From: CAYJXJ01 sp964374095
GTDB lineage: Bacteria; Elusimicrobiota; Elusimicrobia; UBA1565; UBA9628
Reading direction: 5' to 3'
NCBI GenBank assembly: GCA_964374095.1
Contig: CAYJXJ010000049.1
Location: 1 to 27,592 of the forward strand
Length of the DNA: 27,592 nucleotides
Numbering within the stretch: position 1 is the first letter of the stretch; each line of letters opens with the position of its first letter. The translations under genes and the position numbers were made by a program. Below, piece by piece: positions 22,289 through 27,592 of the stretch. The notes below the pieces were generated by a model. It had not been told where the DNA came from. It worked only from the letters and a program-made list of their open reading frames with translations, and did not search any database.

Positions 22289-23629
22289 TTAGGCCGGCAG
22301 GACGTCGAGAAGCCCGGCCAGAAACTGCGCGTGGTCCCAGGCGTCCACTTGGATCGAGAGCCCCATGCGCAGCGCGACCAGGTCCCGCGACGGGATGACG
22401 GTCAGGGCCTGGCCTTCGTGGCCGAAGGCATGGAAAGCGTCGGCGGGAATGCTCGCGGCCGCGGGAGTCTCGCCCCCGAATTCAGGGGCGACCTTCAGCC
22501 ACCAGTGGGCCCCATAGCGCCCCTCGGGAGACTGCGGGGTGGGGGTCGCGCAGATTCGCACCCAGCCCTCGGGCAGGATGCGGCGTCCCTCCCAGACCCC
22601 GTCCTGCAGGAAGAGCTGGCCGAAGCGCAGCCAATCAGGCGGCGCGGCGAAAAGATACGAGGAGCCCACGAAGTTTCCGGCCGCGTCGGTCTCAAAGACC
22701 GCGCTCTCCATCCCGAGCGGATCGAACAGGGCGCGCCGCGGGAAGTTCCAGTACTCCTCGTCCGAGGCGAAAGATCGCCGCAGTATGCCCGAGAGTATGT
22801 TGCTGGCGCCGCTGGAGTACTTCCAAAACCTGCCGGGCGCCGCCGCCAGCGACTGGACCGCAGCCGCCGCCCCGGCGTCGGGCAGCATGAAGAGCATGCG
22901 GTTGACGTCGGAGAGCGGATCGGCGTATTTCTCCGAGAAAGCCAACCCGCTGCGCATGCGGAGCAGGTCCTCAAGCGATATCTCGCGGCGCGGGTCGCCG
23001 GGCCCGGACCACTCCGGCAACAGCGCCGTCGCGCCAAGCGCGAGCTTCCCCTCCCCGACCCGGATCCCGATGAGAGCCGACAGCGCGCTCTTGGTCATGG
23101 ACCAGCCGCAGAGCCTCGTCCCAGGACCAAACCCCGGGGCGTAGCGCTCCGCAATCAGACGGCCGGCCTGGGCGACTAGGACCGCGCGCGTGCGCCGCGG
23201 CTTTCTGGCGTCGGGTTCGGTGAAGACCCGCTCCACGGCGCCCGAGACGGCCGCGGACGCCTCTCCCCGCGGCCAGGCCGCGGCGCCCCCTGCCGGCAGG
23301 GGCAGGTTCGCGGGCACGGGCGGCTCGCCCGAAACCAAGGCCGCGCCCACGCCCTCCCGAAAAACCGCGGTGCGGCCGCGCAGGCCCAGCCATGTCACCG
23401 TCACGCGCCGCGCGCTTCGGTCGACCCGGGCGCGAAAGAGGCGGAGTATCCGGTAATTCTCCGAGGATATCTCCGGGGCGCGTTCGCTGTCGAGGTCTCG
23501 GCCCGACACGAACAATCCCGAGCAGAGGATCTTGGCCTTGTAGCCGCAGCCCACCGGCGCCACCCGCCAGAGGTAGGCCAGGACCGCGGCGATTCCGATG
23601 GCCGCCGCTCCCGCCAAGGCCGCGATCAC
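22289..23629 (-). CDS. Membrane-anchored serine hydrolase (class C beta-lactamase fold)
   Basis: 446 residues with an N-terminal membrane segment (about residues 3-22) and no clear cleavage site. Residues 25-45 (VGCGYKAKILCSGLFVSGRD) are a conserved N-terminal motif that I associate with this subgroup. The active-site Ser-x-x-Lys is Ser177-Met-Thr-Lys180. The second motif reads Tyr271-Ser-Ser, closer to 6-aminohexanoate-dimer hydrolase (NylB-like) than to the Tyr-x-Asn of true AmpC, and the third is AFGHEGQ. It is therefore more likely an esterase or peptidase than an antibiotic-resistance enzyme. First gene of a two-gene minus-strand unit. Confidence 0.87.
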   Translation of the reverse strand: MIAALAGAAAIGIAAVLAYLWRVAPVGCGYKAKILCSGLFVSGRDLDSERAPEISSENYRILRLFRARVDRSARRVTVTWLGLRGRTAVFREGVGAALVSGEPPVPANLPLPAGGAAAWPRGEASAAVSGAVERVFTEPDARKPRRTRAVLVAQAGRLIAERYAPGFGPGTRLCGWSMTKSALSALIGIRVGEGKLALGATALLPEWSGPGDPRREISLEDLLRMRSGLAFSEKYADPLSDVNRMLFMLPDAGAAAAVQSLAAAPGRFWKYSSGASNILSGILRRSFASDEEYWNFPRRALFDPLGMESAVFETDAAGNFVGSSYLFAAPPDWLRFGQLFLQDGVWEGRRILPEGWVRICATPTPQSPEGRYGAHWWLKVAPEFGGETPAAASIPADAFHAFGHEGQALTVIPSRDLVALRMGLSIQVDAWDHAQFLAGLLDVLPA

Positions 23630-23693
23630 GCCTCCATCATAGACAGACCGCGACCCGGGGTCAAGCCGCGGCCAAGATTGCTACCATACCTTC

Positions 23694-24665
23694 GTGGCGG
23701 ACAAAATCTACGAGATGCTCTGGGACTGCGAGTACTGCTCGACTCCCAAGCTGCTCGGCAAGACCCACCGCTTCTGCCCCAACTGCGGCGCGCCCCAAAA
23801 CCCCGCCCGCCGCTATTTTCCTCCGGAAGACCAGAAGGTGGCCGTCGAAGACCACCGGTACTTCGGCGCCGACCGCCATTGCCCCTCCTGCAAGAACCCC
23901 ATGGGCGCCCAGGTTAAGTTCTGCGGGACCTGCGGCAGCCCCATGGAGGGGGCGGGGGTGGTCGCGTTGAAGCCGGATCCCGCCGCGGCGGCCCCAGCCC
24001 CCGTGGCTCCCCCCCCGGCGGGGCGCGGCAAGGCCCTCTGGGTCGGCCTGGGCGTTGGAGTCCTGGCTTTGATCCTCGTTTTTGCATTCTGGACCAAGCC
24101 CGTGGTGGCCGTCGTGGCCGGCCACCAATGGTCGCGGGAGATTCAAATCGAGAAGTTCGGCCCAGTGCGGGAAAGCGCCTGGTGCGACGAGATGCCTTCC
24201 GGCGCCCGCAACGTGAGCCGCCGCCGCGAGGTGCGCTCGCACCGCGACGTGCCGGACGGCCAGGACTGCCGGACCGTCAAGAAAGACCGCGGGGACGGCA
24301 CCTACGCCGAGACCCAGGACTGCGTCCCCAAGACCCGCCAAGAGCCGGTCCATGACGACAAATGCGAGTATTCCGTGGATAAATGGTTCCGCGACCGGAC
24401 CGAGAAGACCGCGGGCGCGGGGCTCACCCCCGAGCCCTACTGGCCCGAGGTGCGTTTGGCCCGCACGGGCGAGTGCCAGGGCTGCCAGCGGCAGGGCGCC
24501 CGCGCCGAGTCCTACGCGGTGACCTTGACCGTGGACGGCAAAAGCCATTCCTGCCCGCTGACCCAAAACCTTTGGGCGGGCATGACTCCGGCGTCCCGGT
24601 GGAAAACCGAGCTGCGCGGCCTGACGGGCGGTCTTCTCTGCGACAGGCTCGCCCCCGCCGATTAA
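23694..24665 (+). CDS. Double zinc-ribbon, single-pass membrane protein
   Basis: 323 residues, GTG start, no clear Shine-Dalgarno. Two zinc ribbons occupy the N-terminus: C12-x2-C15 with C28-x2-C31, and C63-x2-C66 with C77-x2-C80. An Ala/Pro linker (92-110) and one membrane helix (about 113-134) follow, so the ribbons should be cytoplasmic and residues 135-323 outside. The outer part has a WSREIQIEKFGPVRESAW opening and several paired cysteines (CEYSVD, CQGCQ, CPL) that may form disulfides. I do not recognise the outer domain. The gene lies back to back with the beta-lactamase-fold gene. Confidence 0.75.
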   Translation: MADKIYEMLWDCEYCSTPKLLGKTHRFCPNCGAPQNPARRYFPPEDQKVAVEDHRYFGADRHCPSCKNPMGAQVKFCGTCGSPMEGAGVVALKPDPAAAAPAPVAPPPAGRGKALWVGLGVGVLALILVFAFWTKPVVAVVAGHQWSREIQIEKFGPVRESAWCDEMPSGARNVSRRREVRSHRDVPDGQDCRTVKKDRGDGTYAETQDCVPKTRQEPVHDDKCEYSVDKWFRDRTEKTAGAGLTPEPYWPEVRLARTGECQGCQRQGARAESYAVTLTVDGKSHSCPLTQNLWAGMTPASRWKTELRGLTGGLLCDRLAPAD

Positions 24666-24699
24666 GCGTTAGAGTGACGGCCCTCCCGCAAAAAGGTCC

Positions 24700-25413
24700 A
24701 TGAACAGCCGAGTCCCCGTCCCCCTGCCCGCCGGCTGCCCGTGGAGCGGCTGGGCCCTGCCCGACCTCAAGCATTGCGAGGACAACGTCTGCGGCTGGAT
24801 CACCGCCCCCGCCGACACCTGGTCGAACTTAGCTTATATCGCGGTGGGCCTGTGGCTCTGGTCGCGCGCCCGGCGCGAGGCCCCCGGGCCCTTGCGCTGG
24901 TTTGGACCGGCGGCGGTATTGGCGGGAGCGACGTCTTTCATGTTCCATGCCTCCTTCACTTTCTTCTTTCAGTTCTTCGATTATGTCGGCATGTTCGCCC
25001 TCGTCTGCCTGCTGGCGGCGCTCAACCTCCGGCGCCTGGGACGCCTTGCCGAGCCGCAGATCAAGGTCTTTTATCTGGGCTCTATCGCGGCAAGCTCCGC
25101 GCTGCTCTTGGGATTTCGGGCAATGGGATGGAACATCCAGCCCATCTTCATACTCCAGGTCTTGGGGGTACTCGCCTCGGAGGTCGTTCTTGCCCGGACC
25201 GCGCCCGCGCCAAACTACGCCGACCTATGGCGCACCTTCGGACTGACCCTGGCCGCGGCGGCTTTCTGGATCCTCGATTTCTCCCGCCTGGCCTGCGACC
25301 CGGGCAACCACCGGCTCCAGGGCCATGCGGCCTGGCATGTCCTGAGCGCCCCGGCCTACCTCACGGCGCTGGCCTACCACCGCCAGTTCTATCCGCCCGC
25401 GGCCGCGGACTGA
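24700..25413 (+). CDS. Ceramidase-like (CREST superfamily) integral membrane hydrolase
   Basis: 237 residues, about seven hydrophobic helices, with AAAAGG before the ATG. Conserved features of the alkaline ceramidase/CREST family are in order: CEDNVCGWITAPADTWSNLAY (residues 26-46), FMFHAS (His83), FFDYVGMF (Asp94) and GHAAWHVLSA (His209 and His213). The three histidines and the Asp are the expected zinc and catalytic ligands. Family members hydrolyse ceramide or act as receptor-like hydrolases; the bacterial substrate is unknown and no sphingolipid genes are visible. It is 34 nt after the zinc-ribbon gene, so cotranscription is likely. Confidence 0.82.
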   Translation: MNSRVPVPLPAGCPWSGWALPDLKHCEDNVCGWITAPADTWSNLAYIAVGLWLWSRARREAPGPLRWFGPAAVLAGATSFMFHASFTFFFQFFDYVGMFALVCLLAALNLRRLGRLAEPQIKVFYLGSIAASSALLLGFRAMGWNIQPIFILQVLGVLASEVVLARTAPAPNYADLWRTFGLTLAAAAFWILDFSRLACDPGNHRLQGHAAWHVLSAPAYLTALAYHRQFYPPAAAD

Positions 25414-25476
25414 AACATCCGCTGCTGGCGCAGGGCGCTTGCCGGGGCTATACTAAGGGGATCGCGCTTCCGGAGC

Positions 25477-26310
25477 ATGAGACCTTGCCCTCACTGCCGC
25501 GTTGACTCGCCCGAGACGGCGGTCGAGTGCCCCGCCTGCGGGCTCGTCTTCGCCAAATGGCGGGTCGACGTGGCGGGCTCGGTCCGCGTGGAACACCACG
25601 CCTCCCGGACGCCCGCCGGTCCCCGGCGGGGCCTGACTCTGGCGGCGGCGCTCCTCCTGGCCGTCGCCGCGGGCGCGGTCTGGATCAGGGGCCCGGCTGC
25701 GCCCGCGGTCCTGGGTTCTTTTGGCCGCGAACCGGACAACTCCGCGATCCTGCGCGGCCAATGGCCCCCGCGGGTGGGCCAGCCCTTTCCGGACCTGCGG
25801 CTCCGCGACCAAGATGGAGAGCTCGTGCGTCTCTCCTCTTTCAAGGGCAAGGTCCTCATGGTGGAGATGGTCGGCATGACCTGCCCGGCCTGCCAGGGCT
25901 ACGCGGGCTCCGGCCGCTACGGTCCCTACGGCAACATCGAGGCCTTTCCGGGAACGGCCCCGTTCTCCGAGTACTTCCAGTCGCGCCTGGGCGTGCCGCT
26001 CGGCGGACCGGAGGTCGTCCTCGTCCAGCTCCTCCTCTACGGCATGGACATGCAGGCGCCCAAACGCGGCGACGCCAAGACTTGGGCCGATCACTTCCGT
26101 CTGAGCAAATCCCGCAATCAGTACGTCCTGGCCGGGACCCCGGAGTTCATCGGCCAGGCCAGCTACGACCTCATCCCCGGATTCCAGCTGGTGGACCGCG
26201 ACTTCATCCTGAGGATCGACCACGCCGGCCACAATCCGCGGCACCGGGTCGCGGAGCTCATGGCCGAAAGCGAGTCCCTCCTGCGGGGCGGGGTCGCCGC
26301 CGCGCCCTAG
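25477..26310 (+). CDS. Zinc-ribbon and thioredoxin-fold membrane protein
   Basis: 277 residues. An N-terminal zinc ribbon (C4-x2-C7 and C18-x2-C21, ending FAKW) precedes one membrane helix (about 52-71). The outer domain from about residue 98 resembles AhpC/TSA-TlpA redoxins: PFPDLRLRDQDGELVRLSSF, GKVLMVEMVGMTCPAC with the redox pair Cys136-Pro-Ala-Cys139, and a late YDLIPGFQLVDRDFILRIDH strand. A large insert separates the CPAC motif from the second half. It probably handles thiol-disulfide exchange outside the membrane. A TATACT box (25449-25454) lies just upstream, so it may have its own promoter. Confidence 0.77.
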   Translation: MRPCPHCRVDSPETAVECPACGLVFAKWRVDVAGSVRVEHHASRTPAGPRRGLTLAAALLLAVAAGAVWIRGPAAPAVLGSFGREPDNSAILRGQWPPRVGQPFPDLRLRDQDGELVRLSSFKGKVLMVEMVGMTCPACQGYAGSGRYGPYGNIEAFPGTAPFSEYFQSRLGVPLGGPEVVLVQLLLYGMDMQAPKRGDAKTWADHFRLSKSRNQYVLAGTPEFIGQASYDLIPGFQLVDRDFILRIDHAGHNPRHRVAELMAESESLLRGGVAAAP

Positions 26311-26516
26311 GACGCCCGTCGCCGTCGCTCTACGTGCCCGGAAAACAGCCGTTCTTGACGAGGATGCGTGCAGGCGGCCTTCGCGGCGTCACCCGCGACT
26401 TCGGGTTGTTTCCCGTGGTTTCCCGCCTCGTTTGGCCACGACTTGGCCACAAGAATGCGTGTTCAGGGGGATCTTGGACCTTCCGGCGCTCGGGCTCGCC
26501 GATCCGCGCCCCGGCG

Positions 26517-27323
26517 TCAAACCGCAAGCCTTGTGAAGCTTCCGATGACGAGCTCGAGCTTGTGATCTTTACGAATTCGCTCCGGCCCCACGATGTTCCA
26601 GCCCCCACCCGAGAACCACGTGGCTGCCAAGCTCTTCTTGGCGACATCCCCATAGCCGAAGAGTGTCGCGATCGCGATCGCCTGACTGACCGCCCCCTCC
26701 CTGACTAGGAGTTCCATGTCTTTAGTTTGCTTCGGGAATTCCTCCCTCTTCGTGCTGTCTTGGCCTTGAACGAATTGCTTAAACTCAAAAACGGCCTCAA
26801 CCGTCTCGCTTCCCGGCCCGCGAAGCGCCAAGTCGGCCCGTCGTTTCGATCCCGGGTAGGTGAAGGCGCGTTCGATTCGGTCTGCCAAGCAGCCCAGGTC
26901 CAGGAGCGCGGGGTAAGCTTCCACCACGAACCACGCTTCGAACGAGGCTTCTTCATTGAGTACGAAGGGCGCCGAACGAAGGCCCCCTATATGGGTGGAG
27001 AATGCATCGAAGAGGGCCCGCGGGGCGATCGCTGTGCCTCGAGTTTGACCGCTGCTTTGCGGGAGGGGGCCCGGATCGGGCTGCCCAGCGGCTGCGATCT
27101 CGCCGGCATGGGCTGGCGGTCGGATTGTGGAATTGATCAAGACGGCATTACCGCAACGCGGGCATCTGCCTCCCCCCCGCGCCGTCGCCTTCCTTTTCGC
27201 AAGGCGGTTGCACAATTGGTTCACTTGTTGATGGGGGCTTATGCGCAGCCATTTCCCAAGGCATCCATCGCAGGCCGGGCCCTTGGCGGCGAGTTCTACC
27301 AATATCCTTGCTTCGTTGGCCAT
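26517..27323 (-). CDS. Zinc-binding winged-helix-like domain fused to PD-(D/E)XK-like nuclease domain
   Basis: 268 residues from the ATG at 27323, which follows a GGGGGG tract at Shine-Dalgarno distance. Residues 1-65 form a small helical domain with C18-x2-C21 and C54-x2-C57 framing SPHQQVNQLCNRLA, a winged-helix-like DNA-binding pattern that I recall at the front of various bacterial proteins. A Pro/Gly linker follows to about 95. Residues 115-235 contain an ordered nuclease-like core: Glu129 region (FEAWFVVEAYPAL), then Asp164 (KRRADLAL) and Glu180-Phe-Lys182 (AVFEFKQF), the D...E-x-K signature. It could be a restriction-like or repair endonuclease. No methyltransferase is visible. Composition is less GC-biased than the left part of the window. 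Confidence 0.62.
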   Translation of the reverse strand: MANEARILVELAAKGPACDGCLGKWLRISPHQQVNQLCNRLAKRKATARGGGRCPRCGNAVLINSTIRPPAHAGEIAAAGQPDPGPLPQSSGQTRGTAIAPRALFDAFSTHIGGLRSAPFVLNEEASFEAWFVVEAYPALLDLGCLADRIERAFTYPGSKRRADLALRGPGSETVEAVFEFKQFVQGQDSTKREEFPKQTKDMELLVREGAVSQAIAIATLFGYGDVAKKSLAATWFSGGGWNIVGPERIRKDHKLELVIGSFTRLAV

Positions 27324-27374
27324 CGAGTTCCCCCCCGTGTGCAGTTCGTACGCCAAGACTTGCCTCACTCGACA

Positions 27375-27592
27375 TCAATTCCGGGACGTTGCCTTGCCCC
27401 CTTCGCGCTTATCCTTCCAGGAGCTTTCCTGCCCGATGCGCTTGATCAGCCGCCGCAGATAGGCGCGAACATGGATGGCGATGGGATGGACAGGGTCGTC
27501 CTTGAAGGTTTCCCGAAGACGCAACATGTCGCGCAGCCGTGTCCTTGCGGTAAGCGCGCGTACCCCCGACGAGACCCCGGGGGGCGGACATC
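27375..27592 (-). CDS. 3' end of an unidentified gene, cut by the window edge
   Basis: One minus-strand frame is open from the window edge to TGA (27375-27377). Its last residues include RTRLRDMLRLRETFKDD, PVHPIAIHVRAYLRRLIKRI and GQESSWKDKREGG, a charged, helix-forming sequence that looks more protein-like than the overlapping frames. It lies 51 nt upstream of the putative nuclease gene on the same strand, so the two may be one operon. The family is not recognised. An internal ATG could also start a short protein. Confidence 0.45.
   Translation of the reverse strand, partial: CPPPGVSSGVRALTARTRLRDMLRLRETFKDDPVHPIAIHVRAYLRRLIKRIGQESSWKDKREGGKATSRN

Noticed and set aside
22289..23629. Annotating the serine hydrolase as a beta-lactamase resistance gene
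   Set aside because: The SxxK motif is present but the second motif is Tyr-Ser-Ser and the N-terminus is a membrane anchor. Esterase- or peptidase-like relatives fit better, and no AmpR-type regulator is nearby.
26389..26516. Minus-strand frame ending THSCGQVVAKRGGK...RSRG before a stop, which recalls C-terminal tails of some tyrosine recombinases
   Set aside because: Only a short basic tail is visible, no catalytic Arg/His/Tyr motifs are present, and it overlaps the end of the putative nuclease gene. It is too short to support an integrase remnant. I see nothing else in 26311-26516.

Overview
This is a GC-rich, gene-dense bacterial chromosomal window with no tRNA, rRNA, CRISPR array or phage structural genes. 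Signal peptides, a lipobox, ATGA/GTGA overlaps and purine-rich Shine-Dalgarno sites point to a bacterium with a periplasm. The mix (B12-dependent ribonucleotide reductase, caspase-like lipoprotein, GT-C sugar transferases, zinc-ribbon membrane proteins) would suit an environmental lineage such as Elusimicrobiota, but that is a low-confidence guess and no phylogenetic marker is present.

Layout. Positions 265-3935 hold a three-gene unit: a secreted cupredoxin-like protein, an orphan membrane histidine kinase and a caspase-family lipoprotein. A secreted lytic-transglycosylase-like protein (4054-5169) follows, converging on two minus-strand secreted unknowns (5173-6777). Positions 6900-9172 form a scarred islet: a frameshifted second caspase-like gene, a transglutaminase-like protein, a hicB-hicA toxin-antitoxin pair whose toxin seems to start at CTG, and an internally deleted IS630-type transposase. 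An M48 metallopeptidase and an Hsp20 chaperone (minus strand) come next.

Positions 11701-16590 form a plus-strand chain of four overlapping genes: a BNR-type beta-propeller, a MoaD/ThiS-like protein ending in Gly-Gly, and two polytopic GT39-like transferases. A minus-strand pair (16513-18398) encodes a secreted alpha/beta hydrolase and a DUF6687-like protein. Divergent from it is nrdJ (18615-21476), with a clear -35/-10 promoter and, in the shared intergenic region, a perfect 28-bp palindrome that fits the CTGT-N8-ACAG LexA pattern.

Convergent to nrdJ are a dienelactone hydrolase and a class C beta-lactamase-fold hydrolase. Positions 23694-26310 encode a double-zinc-ribbon membrane protein, a ceramidase-like membrane hydrolase and a zinc-ribbon/thioredoxin-fold membrane protein. 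The right end (26311-27592) is less regular in composition and holds a zinc-binding N-terminal domain fused to a PD-(D/E)XK-like nuclease domain, plus the 3' end of an unknown gene that runs off the window.

Strongest leads: the LexA-like palindrome at nrdJ, the cupredoxin-kinase-caspase unit, the beta-propeller/MoaD pair coupled to GT39 genes, the putative nuclease at the right end, and an identical 19-nt sequence containing a 16-bp palindrome that occurs in two distant intergenic regions.
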